This document shows, in pieces, positions 47,277 to 57,597 of a stretch of DNA of 64,000 nucleotides. A program made the translations under genes and the position numbers. Source of the stretch: Pseudomonas sp. UFMG81 (GTDB lineage Bacteria; Pseudomonadota; Gammaproteobacteria; Pseudomonadales; Pseudomonadaceae); contig NZ_JACAFQ010000011.1 in assembly GCF_015354575.1 (NCBI RefSeq), forward strand, positions 102,739-166,738. The letters are read 5' to 3'. A model generated the notes under the pieces. That model was not told the DNA's origin. It made no database searches and saw nothing but the letters and a program-made list of their open reading frames with translations. Position 1 is the stretch's first letter. The number at the start of each line of letters is the position of its first letter.

Positions 47277-48473
47277 ATGTCCCTGCCCAGCCTTCGCCTC
47301 AAAGCCAACGCCGACCGCCGCCTGCGCGCCGGCCACCTGTGGGTCTACAGCAATGAAGTCGACGTTGCCGCGACCCCACTGCAAGGCCTGAAGGCCGGCC
47401 AGCAGGCCATCCTCGAAGCCGCCAACGGCAAGCCCCTGGGCGTGGTGGCCATGAGCCCGAACAACCTGATCTGCGCCCGCCTGCTGTCGCGCGACGCAAA
47501 GCTGCCGCTGGACAAGTCGCTGCTGGTACATCGCCTGAACGTGGCCCTGTCGCTGCGCGAGCGGCTGTTCGACAAGCCCTGCTACCGCCTGGTGTACGGC
47601 GACTCCGACCTGCTGCCGGGCCTGGTGGTCGACCGCTTCTTCGACGTGCTTGTCGTGCAGCTGGCCTCGGCCACCATGGAAGCGCACAAGGACGAAGTGA
47701 TCGCCGCCCTGGTGCAGGTGCTCAAGCCCAGCGGCATCCTGTTCAAGAACGATTCCGCCGCCCGTGATGCCGAAGGCCTGGAGCGCTACGTCGACACCGT
47801 CTACGGCGAAGTGCCGGACTGGGTCGCCCTGGAAGAGAACGGCGTCAAGTTCGAAGCCCCGGTGCGTGACGGCCAGAAGACCGGCTGGTTCTACGACCAC
47901 CGCATGAACCGCGCGCGCCTGGCGCCCTACGTCAAAGGCAAGCGCGTACTCGACCTGTTCAGCTACATCGGTGGCTGGGGCGTGCAGGCCGGCGCGTTCG
48001 GCGCCAGCGAAGTGTTCTGCGTGGACGCCTCGGGCTTCGCCCTGGATGGTGTCGAGCGCAACGCCGCGCTGAACGGCATCAGCGAGAAAGTGACCTGCAT
48101 CGAAGGTGATGTGTTCGAGGCCCTGCGCGAGCTCAAAGCCGCCGAAGAGCGTTTCGACGTGATCATTGCCGACCCACCCGCCTTCATCAAGCGCAAGAAA
48201 GACCTGAAGAACGGCGAGGCCGCCTACCGCCGCCTCAACGAACAGGCCATGCGCATGCTGAGCAAGGACGGCATCCTGGTCAGCGCCTCGTGCTCGATGC
48301 ACCTGCCCGAGGACGACCTGCACAACATCCTGCTGACCAGCGCCCGCCACCTGGACCGCAACCTGCAACTGCTCGAACGTGGCGGCCAGGGCCCGGACCA
48401 CCCGGTGCACCCAGCGATCGCCGAGACCCGCTACATCAAGAGCATTACCTGCCGGTTGCTGCCCAACAGCTAA
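47277..48473 (+). CDS. Class I SAM-dependent rRNA m5C methyltransferase (RlmI-like)
   Basis: 398 residues. The N-terminal PUA domain (LRLKANADRRLRAGHLWVYSNE) precedes an EEHEE-like linker, then motif I RVLDLFSYIGGWGVQA and the IADPPAFIKRKKDLK active segment (about 295-308). GWFYDHRMNR is characteristic of RlmI/YccW. Start ATG 47277 after CCGGAGCGACGTC. RlmI methylates C1962 of 23S in E. coli; the target here is inferred. Confidence 0.88.
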   Translation: MSLPSLRLKANADRRLRAGHLWVYSNEVDVAATPLQGLKAGQQAILEAANGKPLGVVAMSPNNLICARLLSRDAKLPLDKSLLVHRLNVALSLRERLFDKPCYRLVYGDSDLLPGLVVDRFFDVLVVQLASATMEAHKDEVIAALVQVLKPSGILFKNDSAARDAEGLERYVDTVYGEVPDWVALEENGVKFEAPVRDGQKTGWFYDHRMNRARLAPYVKGKRVLDLFSYIGGWGVQAGAFGASEVFCVDASGFALDGVERNAALNGISEKVTCIEGDVFEALRELKAAEERFDVIIADPPAFIKRKKDLKNGEAAYRRLNEQAMRMLSKDGILVSASCSMHLPEDDLHNILLTSARHLDRNLQLLERGGQGPDHPVHPAIAETRYIKSITCRLLPNS

Positions 48474-48575
48474 GTGCGGCGGCCTGACAAGCCAGCTCCC
48501 GCAGGTACAGCGCAGGCCTTGAGGTTGGCGTGGTTGGTGTGGGAGCAACTGTCTTGTTCTGCTGTTCTGCTGTTC

Positions 48576-48738
48576 TGTAGGAGCGGCCTTGTGTCGCGAA
48601 AGGGGGCGCAGCGCCCCCAGGTTCTCGAGTACGCCCAAGATCGCCGGGGCCGCTCTGCGGCCCTTTCGCGACACAAGGCCGCTCCTACAGGTGACGTGCA
48701 AACTTCAGGGTGGGAGCCGGCTTGCCGGCGATGGGCTG
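48576..48738. repeat. REP cluster
   Basis: GTAGGAGCGGCCTTGTGTCGCG at 48576 with inverted partner CGCGACACAAGGCCGCTCCTAC near 48667-48690, followed by GGGAGCCGGCTTGCCGGCGATG near 48713. A TGTTCTGC direct repeat precedes it (48553-48577). No gene in 48474-48752. Confidence 0.87.
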
Positions 48739-48752
48739 CACCGCAGCCCCTG

Positions 48753-50429
48753 TTACCGCCTGAAGTCCTGCATCAACTCCTGCCCATCGATGCTCAAGGT
48801 CTTGTAGCGCGGGGTAACCAGCTTCACCGCCCCCTCGCGAATGCTGTTGGCCAACCCATCCAGGTTGTCCATGTTGCCGCTCAAACTCCCCACTTCACGC
48901 CATCCCTGGTTATCCCAGGTGAGCACGAACAGGCGCGACGCATAAGTGTGCCGGGGGATCATCAGCACTTCGTTGTGCCCGTCGCCGTCCAGGTCGACCG
49001 CCCACAGGTAGCACCCCTTGCCACCACACTGGCTTTCGGCCAGGGTCGAGTCGGCCAGGGCTTCGCTGCTGGACTGCACCGGCCCCAGCCACTCCAGTTT
49101 TGGCCCGCGTTCGACGGCCGCTGCCGGCCGCCGCACTTCCTCAAGCGTCGCCAGCAGTTGCGCACGCCCTGGCGCATCGAGCAACTCATCCGTCTGCAGC
49201 CGTTTTTCCAGCTGCTCGAAGGCGTCACGCCCCGGCTGGCCCAGGTTGTGGTACAGGGTTCGCGCATCGAAGTCGCCCACCTTCGTGCGCCCGCTGACCA
49301 GGCGTTCGATCTGGTTTTTCGCACTCAGCGCCTGTGGGGCGAGCAACGGCGTGTAGAACAGCACCACCAGCACCGCGCTCAGCAGAGCGATCCACGGGTT
49401 GCTCACCCGCAGGCTGTTCAGCCAGCCCTGGCGCGACGCCAGCACCGCCCAGACCGCCGCCAGGCCGTGGGCCAGCATCACCCCCACCAGCAACAGCGCC
49501 AGGATGCGCGATGGCGTCAGCCCGTACTGGTCGATGCGCATCCAGCTCGCATAGGCCGCCAGGCCCACCAGCACCGGCAGGCACAGCAGGCTGGCGTTTA
49601 CCAGGCGCTTGAGCGCAACGGGGTAGACGCTGCCCTGATGCCCCTCCTGGAACACACCATTGACCAGGAACAGATTGATGGTCGCCAGTGCCAGCAGCAG
49701 GGTCGTCGAATAGCCGGTGTCCCACACCGGCTGCAGCCCGGTGAACGGCAGCGTCAGGGTGAACAGCACGGTAATCAGCGCGCCGAGTGGCAGCAGGAAG
49801 CGGCACAGCGTCAGCAGGATGCCGCGCAGCAGGCCGATGACCTTCTCGTTCTCCCGGCCCATACGCACACCCAAGGAGAACACCACCGGCAGCACCAGCC
49901 AGAGGAACACCGGCGACTCCACCGCCTCCTTCACCTGCGGGATACCGAGCATCCGGAACAGCAGCGCACACAGCCACAGCAGTTGCCAGAACAGACCCGT
50001 CAGCAACTGCGCCAGGAACAGGATGAACACATTGTTCCAGGCATGCCGGAACAGGTCTTCGTAGCGCGGCCGCAGCCCTTCGCGGGTTGGCCAGGCAAGG
50101 ATGAACGCGGTGCCGATATAGCCCAGCACCACCGCCGCCAGGCACCAGGTCAGCTGCAGCCAGCCCTTGGGTTCGGCGGCGAACAGCCAGGCGCTGATCC
50201 CGCCGATCAACAGGCTCAGGCCCAGCACCAGCCAGCCGGTGCCGCGCTGGCGCACCGCACTGCCGAGCAATTGCAGGTTGAGGCCCGCCACCACCACCGT
50301 GGCGCACACGGCCACCGACAGGCCGAAGCCGAGCACTTCACCGCGCCCCAGCACGGTGGCGAGCAATACCAGGCCCTGGAACAGGCCGATGACAACGTAA
50401 TACAACAACGAGCGGGTGGGCGCCGGCAT
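48753..50429 (-). CDS. DUF4153 multi-pass membrane protein
   Basis: 558 residues, about a dozen hydrophobic helices in the first 360 residues (e.g. LLYYVVIGLFQGLVLLATVLG, WLVLGLSLLIGGISAWLFA), then a soluble C-terminal domain (about 370-558). DUF4153 family; function unknown. Start MPAPTRSLLYY was chosen at the first helix; the upstream frame reads the ilvD promoter. Divergent from ilvD. Confidence 0.82.
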   Translation of the reverse strand: MPAPTRSLLYYVVIGLFQGLVLLATVLGRGEVLGFGLSVAVCATVVVAGLNLQLLGSAVRQRGTGWLVLGLSLLIGGISAWLFAAEPKGWLQLTWCLAAVVLGYIGTAFILAWPTREGLRPRYEDLFRHAWNNVFILFLAQLLTGLFWQLLWLCALLFRMLGIPQVKEAVESPVFLWLVLPVVFSLGVRMGRENEKVIGLLRGILLTLCRFLLPLGALITVLFTLTLPFTGLQPVWDTGYSTTLLLALATINLFLVNGVFQEGHQGSVYPVALKRLVNASLLCLPVLVGLAAYASWMRIDQYGLTPSRILALLLVGVMLAHGLAAVWAVLASRQGWLNSLRVSNPWIALLSAVLVVLFYTPLLAPQALSAKNQIERLVSGRTKVGDFDARTLYHNLGQPGRDAFEQLEKRLQTDELLDAPGRAQLLATLEEVRRPAAAVERGPKLEWLGPVQSSSEALADSTLAESQCGGKGCYLWAVDLDGDGHNEVLMIPRHTYASRLFVLTWDNQGWREVGSLSGNMDNLDGLANSIREGAVKLVTPRYKTLSIDGQELMQDFRR

Positions 50430-50544
50430 GGCAAATCCTTTTGGCCAGTGGGGTACGAAGCGCGCCAGTCTACCGAACCCTGCGCAAACGATGCCAAGGC
50501 CTTTACCGTGCGGGCTGGGCCGACTGCCAATTATCACAACGGCA

Positions 50545-50572
50545 TTCCCTCGCAGGCGCGGCGGTGTAGAAT
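50545..50572 (+). promoter_or_regulatory. Candidate ilvD promoter
   Basis: TAGAAT at 50567-50572 with a weak TTCCCT 16 bases before, leaving a leader of about 170 bases ahead of ilvD. The 320-base DUF4153/ilvD gap shows nothing else I can support. Confidence 0.3.
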
Positions 50573-50749
50573 CGGGCCTATTCATCGCCAGACATCCCCG
50601 GCGGGTTTATGAGCTCTGGTCGAGCCTGCGGCGATCCCGCGTGGTCTTCGGCCCCCATCCTTGCCAGCGGCAACCGGCCTTCGGCGTTTCAGGACAAGAG
50701 AAGCTCACTCCCTATTTACGTGACGTGATTTAGCCGCCAGGAGCGCTCC

Positions 50750-52591
50750 ATGCCTGATTACCGTTCCAAGACCTCCACCCACGGCCGCAACATGGCCGGC
50801 GCCCGCGCCCTGTGGCGCGCCACCGGGATGAAGGATGATGACTTCAAGAAACCGATCATCGCCATCGCCAACTCGTTCACCCAGTTCGTCCCGGGGCACG
50901 TGCACCTGAAGGACCTGGGCCAGCTGGTCGCCCGCGAGATCGAACGCGCCGGTGGCGTGGCCAAAGAGTTCAACACCATCGCCGTGGATGACGGCATCGC
51001 CATGGGCCACGACGGCATGCTGTACTCGCTGCCCAGCCGTGAGATCATCGCCGACGCCGTCGAATATATGGTCAACGCCCACTGCGCCGACGCCATCGTC
51101 TGCATCTCCAACTGCGACAAGATCACCCCCGGCATGCTGATGGCCGCCCTGCGCCTGAACATCCCGGTGATCTTCGTTTCCGGCGGCCCGATGGAAGCCG
51201 GCAAGACCAAGCTGGCCAGCCACGGCCTGGACCTGGTCGACGCCATGGTCATCGCCGCCGACTCCACCGCCTCCGACGAAAAAGTCGCCGAGTACGAGCG
51301 CAGCGCCTGCCCAACCTGCGGTTCGTGCTCCGGCATGTTCACCGCCAACTCGATGAACTGCCTGACCGAAGCGCTGGGCCTGGCCCTGCCGGGCAACGGC
51401 TCGACCCTCGCTACGCACTCCGACCGCGAGCAGCTGTTCCTCACCGCCGGCCGTACCATCGTCGAGCTGTGCAAGCGTTACTACGGCGAGAACGACGAGT
51501 CTGTGCTGCCGCGCAGCATCGCCAACTTCAAGGCGTTCGAGAACGCCATGATGCTCGACATCGCCATGGGCGGCTCGACCAACACCATCCTGCACCTGCT
51601 GGCCGCCGCCCAGGAAGGCGAGGTGGACTTCGACCTGCGCGACATCGATCGCCTGTCGCGCAAGGTGCCGCAGCTGTGCAAGGTGGCGCCGAACATCCAG
51701 AAGTACCACATGGAAGACGTGCACCGCGCCGGCGGCATCTTCAGCATCCTCGGCTCGCTGGCCCGTGGCGGCCTGCTGCACACCGACCTGCCCACCGTGC
51801 ACAGCGCCAGCATGGAAGAAGCCATCGCCAAGTGGGACATCACCCAGACCGATGACGAAGCCGTGCACACCTTCTTCAAGGCAGGCCCGGCCGGCATCCC
51901 GACGCAGACCGCGTTCAGCCAGTCGACCCGCTGGGAAACCCTGGACGACGACCGCGAGAACGGCTGCATCCGCAGCTTCGAGCACGCCTATTCGCAAGAG
52001 GGCGGCCTGGCCGTGCTGTACGGCAACATCGCCCTGGACGGCTGCGTGGTGAAGACCGCCGGCGTGGATGAGTCGATCCACGTATTCGAAGGCACCGCGA
52101 AGATCTTCGAAAGCCAGGACAGCGCCGTGCGCGGCATCCTCGCCGACGAAGTGAAGGCCGGCGACATCGTCATCATCCGCTACGAAGGCCCGAAAGGCGG
52201 CCCGGGCATGCAGGAGATGCTGTACCCGACCTCGTACCTGAAGTCCAAAGGCCTGGGCAAGGCCTGCGCCCTGCTCACCGACGGCCGCTTCTCCGGCGGC
52301 ACTTCAGGCCTGTCGATCGGCCACGCCTCGCCGGAAGCCGCCGCAGGCGGCGCCATCGGCCTGGTGCAGGACGGTGACAAGGTGCTGATCGACATCCCCA
52401 ACCGCTCGATCAACCTGCTGGTCAGTGATGAAGAGCTGGCCGCGCGTCGCGTGGAGCAGGACAAGAAGGGCTGGAAACCGGTCGAAGTGCGCCCACGCAA
52501 GGTGACCACCGCGCTGAAGGCCTACGCCCTGCTGGCTACGAGTGCCGACAAGGGTGCAGTGCGTAACAAGGCGATGCTTGAAGGGCTGTGA
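50750..52591 (+). CDS. ilvD: Dihydroxy-acid dehydratase
   Basis: Third step of valine/isoleucine synthesis, Fe-S dehydratase. 613 residues. [20 protein letters not shown] start, [12 protein letters not shown], and the cluster-binding [19 protein letters not shown] are intact, as is [28 protein letters not shown] precedes the ATG. Followed by a strong terminator. Confidence 0.98.
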   Translation: MPDYRSKTSTHGRNMAGARALWRATGMKDDDFKKPIIAIANSFTQFVPGHVHLKDLGQLVAREIERAGGVAKEFNTIAVDDGIAMGHDGMLYSLPSREIIADAVEYMVNAHCADAIVCISNCDKITPGMLMAALRLNIPVIFVSGGPMEAGKTKLASHGLDLVDAMVIAADSTASDEKVAEYERSACPTCGSCSGMFTANSMNCLTEALGLALPGNGSTLATHSDREQLFLTAGRTIVELCKRYYGENDESVLPRSIANFKAFENAMMLDIAMGGSTNTILHLLAAAQEGEVDFDLRDIDRLSRKVPQLCKVAPNIQKYHMEDVHRAGGIFSILGSLARGGLLHTDLPTVHSASMEEAIAKWDITQTDDEAVHTFFKAGPAGIPTQTAFSQSTRWETLDDDRENGCIRSFEHAYSQEGGLAVLYGNIALDGCVVKTAGVDESIHVFEGTAKIFESQDSAVRGILADEVKAGDIVIIRYEGPKGGPGMQEMLYPTSYLKSKGLGKACALLTDGRFSGGTSGLSIGHASPEAAAGGAIGLVQDGDKVLIDIPNRSINLLVSDEELAARRVEQDKKGWKPVEVRPRKVTTALKAYALLATSADKGAVRNKAMLEGL

Positions 52592-52603
52592 GGCCTTGAT
52601 GGC

Positions 52604-52643
52604 ATAAAAAAACCGGCGCCTTGTGCGCCGGTTTTTTTATGCC
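52604..52643. terminator. Bidirectional terminator between ilvD and the HAD gene
   Basis: GCATAAAAAAACCGGCGC-CTTGT-GCGCCGGTTTTTTTATGC hairpin with A and T flanks. Confidence 0.92.
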
Positions 52644-52648
52644 TGTAG

Positions 52649-52742
52649 AGCCTCATCGCCGGCAAGCCGGCTCCTACAGGGTTATCACAGGCCTTGATAT
52701 CGCACTGTACCTGTGGGAGCCGGCTTGCCGGCGATGAGGCCG
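52649..52742. repeat. REP pair
   Basis: GCCTCATCGCCGGCAAGCCGGC and its inverted partner GCCGGCTTGCCGGCGATGAGGC, separated by about 55 bases. Confidence 0.88.
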
Positions 52743-52760
52743 GAACAGGCAACCCACCTG

Positions 52761-53819
52761 TTACTGAATCTGCTCCGGCGTCACGATCACCCAGTTCTTG
52801 TCCGCCGTCACCGGCAACCCCTCTTTGGCCTGCGCCGCCGCATGCTTGGCGATCATGCCGTTCAGCTGGTCCATGTACTTGGCCTTGCGGTTGATCCACA
52901 GGTGGATGCCACCCTTGCCCACATCGACGCTGTGGAACTGCATGTAGCCGTCGCTGGTTGGCGTGTCGCCGCCCACCAGCACCGGCTTCTTCCACTCATC
53001 GATATAGGTCAGGATCGCCGCCTGCTTGCCCGCCATCCAGGTCGCCGGGGTCCACAGGTAGGGGGTCAGTTCCAGGCCCTCGTTGGCCTTGGCCTCATAG
53101 TGCCCGGCCGTGATCTGCTTGCGCGCGGTAGTCAGCTGGCCCGTGGCGCGGTCCTTGAGCAGCAGGCTGACGCCGATCACGTTCTCCGGTTTGACGTTGT
53201 AGCCGTACTTCGGGTCGGAGGCGACCATGCGCACCAGCTCTTCCGAGGCGGCGGAGATCACATAGACCTCGATACCGTTCTCCATCAGCTTGTTGTACAG
53301 CTCGGCCTGGCCGGTGAAGACCTTGGGCGGCTGCACCTCGATCTGCTTGACCTGGTCGCCTTCGTAGTAAGTGCTGGGGATTGGCTTGCCCGAGGTCATC
53401 AACTCGTCGACCTGCTGCTTCAGCTCCTTGAGGGTGAAGCCCGAGAACACCTGGGCCACCCACGGGTAGCAGACCATGTCGTCGATCTCGCACAGCCGGT
53501 AGTAGTAGCTGAACAGGCTCTCCTTGTGCTCGGCGGTGTCCTTGAACGGGATCAGCTTGAGCGAGGGATCGAGCTTGTCGCGGGTCAGCAGGCCCTTGTT
53601 CTCCATGAACGGCAGCAGCGACTCTTCGAGGTCGTAGCGGTAACTGGTGTTGTCCATGTCGAACACCGCGTAGTTACCCTTGTTGGCGTTGGCGGCGATC
53701 ATCGCGTCCAGCTTGCTGGCCGCCTCGGCGGGCCAATGCTTGAGTTCGGTGGCCGCCCAGCTGCTGGCGCTGAGCAACAGGACCAGACCGCCGGCAAGCA
53801 GTTTCGGAGCAGACATCAT
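52761..53819 (-). CDS. pchP: Exported HAD phosphatase, phosphorylcholine phosphatase-like
   Basis: 352 residues. Signal peptide KLLAGGLVLLLSASSWA, then the HAD motif I FDMDNTSYRYDLEES, which matches the DMDNT motif described for P. aeruginosa PchP. Motif II lies in VYVISAASEELVRM, motif III near NKLMENGIE to YKVKPENV, and the last Asp in VGGDTPTSDGYMQF. Role: release of phosphate from phosphorylcholine in the periplasm. Start ATG 53819 has GGGAG 9 bases ahead. Divergent from tcyP. Confidence 0.8.
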   Translation of the reverse strand: MMSAPKLLAGGLVLLLSASSWAATELKHWPAEAASKLDAMIAANANKGNYAVFDMDNTSYRYDLEESLLPFMENKGLLTRDKLDPSLKLIPFKDTAEHKESLFSYYYRLCEIDDMVCYPWVAQVFSGFTLKELKQQVDELMTSGKPIPSTYYEGDQVKQIEVQPPKVFTGQAELYNKLMENGIEVYVISAASEELVRMVASDPKYGYNVKPENVIGVSLLLKDRATGQLTTARKQITAGHYEAKANEGLELTPYLWTPATWMAGKQAAILTYIDEWKKPVLVGGDTPTSDGYMQFHSVDVGKGGIHLWINRKAKYMDQLNGMIAKHAAAQAKEGLPVTADKNWVIVTPEQIQ

Positions 53820-53934
53820 GTGCAGTTCTCCCAAAGACGTGGCCGCTCAACCCTAGACCCGTTTTGTGACAACCAGACGCTCGGCACCGACCCCGACACA
53901 GCCGCAAGCGCCATGCCGCTTGCCAATAACGACA

Positions 53935-54010
53935 TGCCGTTATTCCAAAAACGACTATACAAATTACTTTTAGGTATAAATTCGTTTGTTTTCAGGCTGT
54001 TAGCATTTCG
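53935..54010 (+). promoter_or_regulatory. AT-rich upstream region of tcyP
   Basis: A stretch far richer in A+T than its surroundings (CTATACAAATTAC, GGTATAAATTCG) precedes tcyP by 50-130 bases and probably holds its promoter. In enterobacteria tcyP is under CysB; that is only suggested here. Confidence 0.35.
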
Positions 54011-54063
54011 GTTCGCAATCGCTCACCAGAGGCGATGCCTCTTTCGCTTTTCCTGGAGCTTCA

Positions 54064-55455
54064 ATGAACCTGCCGCTGTCTCTCAACCTGCTGGCGTTCC
54101 TGGCCCTGCTGCTGGGCCTGGCGCAAACCCGCCGCACCGACTGGAGCCTGGCCAAGAAAGTCCTGCTGGGCCTGGCCCTGGGCGTGGGCTTCGGCCTGGC
54201 CCTGCACACCGTCTACGGCGCCGGCCACCCGGTGCTCAAGGCGACCATCGCCTGGCTCGACCTGGTCGGCAACGGCTATGTCGGCCTGTTGCAGATGATC
54301 GTCATGCCGCTGATCTTCGCCTCGATCCTCAGCGCCGTGGCCCGCTTGCACAATGCCTCGAGCCTGGGCCGCATCAGTGTGCTGAGCATCGGCACCCTGC
54401 TGCTGACCACCGCCATCGCCGCGCTGATCGGCATCGCCCTGACCAACCTGTTTGGCCTGAGCGCCGAGGGCCTGGTGGCCGGGGTGCAGGAAAGCGCGCG
54501 GTTGCAGGCGATCCACAGTGACTACGCGGGCAAGGTCGCCGACCTCAACATCCCGCAGTTGCTGCTGTCGTTCGTCCCCAGCAACCCGGTGGCCGACCTG
54601 GCACGGGCCAAGCCGACCTCGATCATCAGCGTGGTGATCTTCGCCGTGTTCCTGGGCCTGGCCGCCTTGCAACTGATCAAGGACGACAAGGACAAGGGCG
54701 AACGCGCGCTGTCGGCCATCGATGTGCTGCAAGCCTGGGTGATGCGCCTGGTGCGCCTGGTGATGAAGCTCACCCCCTATGGCGTGTTGGCACTGATGAC
54801 CAAGGTGGTGGCCAGCTCCAACCTCGAGGACATCCTCAAGCTGGGCAGCTTCGTGGTGGTGTCGTACATCGGCCTGGGCCTGATGTTCGTGGTGCACGGG
54901 GTGATCCTGGCGCTGACCGGCGTCAGCCCGCTGCGCTTCTTCCGCAAAGTGTGGCCGGTGCTGACCTTCGCCTTCACCAGCCGCTCCAGCGCCGCCAGCA
55001 TCCCGCTGAACATCGAGGCGCAAACCCAGCGCCTGGGCGTACCGCAGTCGATTGCCAGCTTCAGCGCCTCGTTCGGCGCCACCATCGGCCAGAACGGCTG
55101 CGCCGGCCTGTACCCGGCGATGCTGGCGGTGATGGTCGCCCCGGCGGTGGGCATCGACACCTTCGACCCGCTGTGGATCGCCACCCTGGTGGCCATCGTC
55201 ACCCTCAGCTCGGCCGGCGTTGCCGGTGTCGGTGGTGGCGCGACCTTCGCCGCGTTGATCGTGCTGCCGGCCATGGGCCTGCCAGTGGAGCTGGTGGCGC
55301 TGTTGATCTCGGTGGAACCGCTGATCGACATGGGCCGCACGGCGTTGAACGTGAATGGCTCGATGACCGCGGGCGTGGTGACCAGCCAGCTGCTCAAGCA
55401 GACCGACCAGCAGGTGCTGGGCGGGGATAAGCATGCCCAACTGAGTCATTCCTGA
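54064..55455 (+). CDS. tcyP: L-cystine/cation symporter TcyP
   Basis: 463 residues, DAACS family of sodium/dicarboxylate-type symporters. The sequence closely follows E. coli TcyP (YdjN) in blocks such as [59 protein letters not shown] and [21 protein letters not shown]. Length equals E. coli TcyP as I recall. Cystine uptake in sulfur assimilation is the likely role. Starts after TGGAGCTTCA. Confidence 0.92.
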   Translation: MNLPLSLNLLAFLALLLGLAQTRRTDWSLAKKVLLGLALGVGFGLALHTVYGAGHPVLKATIAWLDLVGNGYVGLLQMIVMPLIFASILSAVARLHNASSLGRISVLSIGTLLLTTAIAALIGIALTNLFGLSAEGLVAGVQESARLQAIHSDYAGKVADLNIPQLLLSFVPSNPVADLARAKPTSIISVVIFAVFLGLAALQLIKDDKDKGERALSAIDVLQAWVMRLVRLVMKLTPYGVLALMTKVVASSNLEDILKLGSFVVVSYIGLGLMFVVHGVILALTGVSPLRFFRKVWPVLTFAFTSRSSAASIPLNIEAQTQRLGVPQSIASFSASFGATIGQNGCAGLYPAMLAVMVAPAVGIDTFDPLWIATLVAIVTLSSAGVAGVGGGATFAALIVLPAMGLPVELVALLISVEPLIDMGRTALNVNGSMTAGVVTSQLLKQTDQQVLGGDKHAQLSHS

Positions 55456-55469
55456 GAGATTGCTGGGGG

Positions 55470-55570
55470 CGCTTTGCGCCCCTTTCGCGACACAAGGCCG
55501 CTCCTACAAGTGAACGCGATCCCCTGTAGGAGCGGCCTTGTGTCGCGAAAGGGCTGCGAAGCAGCCCCGG
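55470..55570. repeat. REP pair (GGAGCGGCCTTGTGTCGCG class)
   Basis: CGCGACACAAGGCCGCTCCTAC and inverted GTAGGAGCGGCCTTGTGTCGCG, the second REP family of this genome, between convergent tcyP and folA. Confidence 0.88.
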
Positions 55571-55575
55571 CTATC

Positions 55576-56094
55576 TCAGATCCTTTCCAAAACCTCGAAA
55601 TGATACTCAGGCCCTTTAGCTTCGGGAGGCTGCGGGGTTCTCGACGCCAAGTTCCACTGTTCCATAGCGAATTCCGGGAACAACGCGTCCCCTTCACCAG
55701 AGTAATCCACCTGCGTCAGGTACATCCGACTGACAAGCCCCTTCTCCAAGGCTTGCCTATACAATTGTGCCCCGCCGATGAGCATCAGCTCTTCGACGCC
55801 TTGGCCACGCGCCCATTCGCTTGCACGGATCAACGCGTCTTCAAGAGAAGGGAAAACTTCTGCGCCGTCAAGCTCAAGATTCGCTTGTCTGCTCACTACT
55901 ATGTTCAAACGACCTGGCAAGGCACGACCTAGCGAGTCCCAAGTTTTACGACCCATGATGATGGGTTTGCCCATGGTTTGAGACTTGAAATACTTAAAAT
56001 CCCCAGGCAAGTGCCAAGGCATCTGGTTACGTATGCCGATTACTCTATTGGTGCCAACGGCAGCAATCAGGCAGAGAGGAATTGGTGTCTTCAT
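55576..56094 (-). CDS. folA: Dihydrofolate reductase
   Basis: 172 residues. LIAAVGTNRVIGIRNQMPWHLPGDFKYFK, MGRKTWDSLGRALPGR, VFPSLEDALI and LMLIGGAQLYRQAL are all conserved. The start MKTPIPLC fits the family; the 171 extra codons upstream in the open frame belong to the opposite-strand gene. Codon choice looks more AT-rich than the neighbours in the first 60 codons. Confidence 0.96.
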   Translation of the reverse strand: MKTPIPLCLIAAVGTNRVIGIRNQMPWHLPGDFKYFKSQTMGKPIIMGRKTWDSLGRALPGRLNIVVSRQANLELDGAEVFPSLEDALIRASEWARGQGVEELMLIGGAQLYRQALEKGLVSRMYLTQVDYSGEGDALFPEFAMEQWNLASRTPQPPEAKGPEYHFEVLERI

Positions 56095-56205
56095 GACCGC
56101 GAGGATATCAAACAACCCGCAGAAGATATCTAGATAACTGACAAAGCAGCCCTCACAAAACGCTCCATCCGACGCCTGGGTTATGCTTGCGCCCTGACCT
56201 GTGCA

Positions 56206-57597
56206 ATGGACGAGCTTGTGACTGCACCGACCGAACTGGACAAGCGTTGGCTCACCGAAGCGGTGCGCCTGCGTGAGGAACACGCCGGCCCCCTGGAAGA
56301 CCAGGAAGCCAACCGCCGCGCGCGCCAGCAGGGTGGCGACCTGGCCACCCGCATCGAAACCCGCGCTTTGTGGCTGGCCGAGCGCGACGACATGGCCACG
56401 GCACTGCGCCATTGGAAGCAGGGCGCACGCCTGGCGCTGTTGGCGTTGATGGTGGTGGCCGTGTTCAGCGGCGCTGGTCTTGGGCTGGCGGCACTGGGCG
56501 ACGGGCAACGGCCGGTCAACGTGTTCTGGGCCTTGGGCAGTCTGCTCGGGCTGAATCTTCTGCTGCTGATCGGCTGGGCCTTGGGCTTTTTCTTCGCCGG
56601 TGAGCAAGGCGCGGCGCTGGGCCGCCTGTGGCTATGGCTGAGCGAACGTTTCGCCCGTGATGCCAAGGCCGCGCAACTGGCCCCGGCGCTGCTGGTGCTG
56701 CTGCAGCGGCAGCGCCTCAACCGCTGGCTGCTCGGTGCGCTGGTGCATGGCCTGTGGCTGCTGGCGATGCTGGCGGCGCTGGGCATGCTGCTGGCGTTGC
56801 TGGCCACCCGGCGCTACGGCTTCGTCTGGGAAACCACCCTGCTCGCCGCCGAACCCTTCATCGCCCTCACCCATGCCCTCGGCGCCCTGCCCGCGCTGCT
56901 GGGTTTCGCCGTACCGGACGACGCAATGATCCGCGCCAGTGGCGCCACCCAGCCGGCGCTGGACATGGCCCGCCAGGCCTGGGCCAGCTGGTTGCTCGGG
57001 GTGGTGCTGGTCTATGGCGTGCTGCCACGCCTGGTATTGGCCGCGCTGTGCCTGTGGCGCTGGCGCCAAGGCCGCGAGCGCCTGGCGCTGGACCTCAACC
57101 TGCCCGGCTATGCGCAACTGCGCGAAGTACTGATGCCACGCAGCGAGCGGATCGGCGTACAGGACGCCGCGCCCGACACACTGCCCCACTTCGAGGCCGA
57201 CTCGCTGGAAAGTGGTAGCAGCGGTGCGCTGCTGGTGGGCCTTGAGCTGGACGACCAGCGCCCATGGCCACCGGCCCTGCCAAAAAGCGTGACCAACGCC
57301 GGCGTGCTCGACAGCCGTGAATCGCGCAACAAGCTGCTCGAACAGCTCGGCCGCTTCCCCCCGGCACGCCTGGCCATCGCCTGCGACCCGCGTCGCTCAC
57401 CCGACCGCGGCAGCCTGGCACTGCTCGCCGAGCTTGCGCGCAATGCCGGCGCCACGCGCATCTGGCTGCTCCAGGCGCAACCTGGCGAAGCTCTGGACGC
57501 CGCGCGCCTGGGCGACTGGCACGAGGCCCTCGACCGCCTCGGCCTGCCCCACGCCGACACCTCGCCACTGACCTGGCTGGAGCATGGCCATGACTGA
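56206..57597 (+). CDS. DUF2868 membrane protein
   Basis: 463 residues. N-terminal DUF2868 signature LTEAVRLREEHAGPLEDQEANRRARQQG, then helices LALLALMVVAVFSGAGLGLA and LGSLLGLNLLLLIGWALGFFF, and two more in 150-285. A cytoplasmic C-terminal domain follows. Always paired with a DUF3482 GTPase, overlapping by 14 bases. Function unknown. Confidence 0.85.
   Translation: MDELVTAPTELDKRWLTEAVRLREEHAGPLEDQEANRRARQQGGDLATRIETRALWLAERDDMATALRHWKQGARLALLALMVVAVFSGAGLGLAALGDGQRPVNVFWALGSLLGLNLLLLIGWALGFFFAGEQGAALGRLWLWLSERFARDAKAAQLAPALLVLLQRQRLNRWLLGALVHGLWLLAMLAALGMLLALLATRRYGFVWETTLLAAEPFIALTHALGALPALLGFAVPDDAMIRASGATQPALDMARQAWASWLLGVVLVYGVLPRLVLAALCLWRWRQGRERLALDLNLPGYAQLREVLMPRSERIGVQDAAPDTLPHFEADSLESGSSGALLVGLELDDQRPWPPALPKSVTNAGVLDSRESRNKLLEQLGRFPPARLAIACDPRRSPDRGSLALLAELARNAGATRIWLLQAQPGEALDAARLGDWHEALDRLGLPHADTSPLTWLEHGHD

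Noticed and set aside
50607..50740. Short ORF ahead of ilvD as a branched-chain leader peptide
   Set aside because: It has no run of Leu, Ile or Val codons and no clear terminator/antiterminator pair, so attenuation is not supported.
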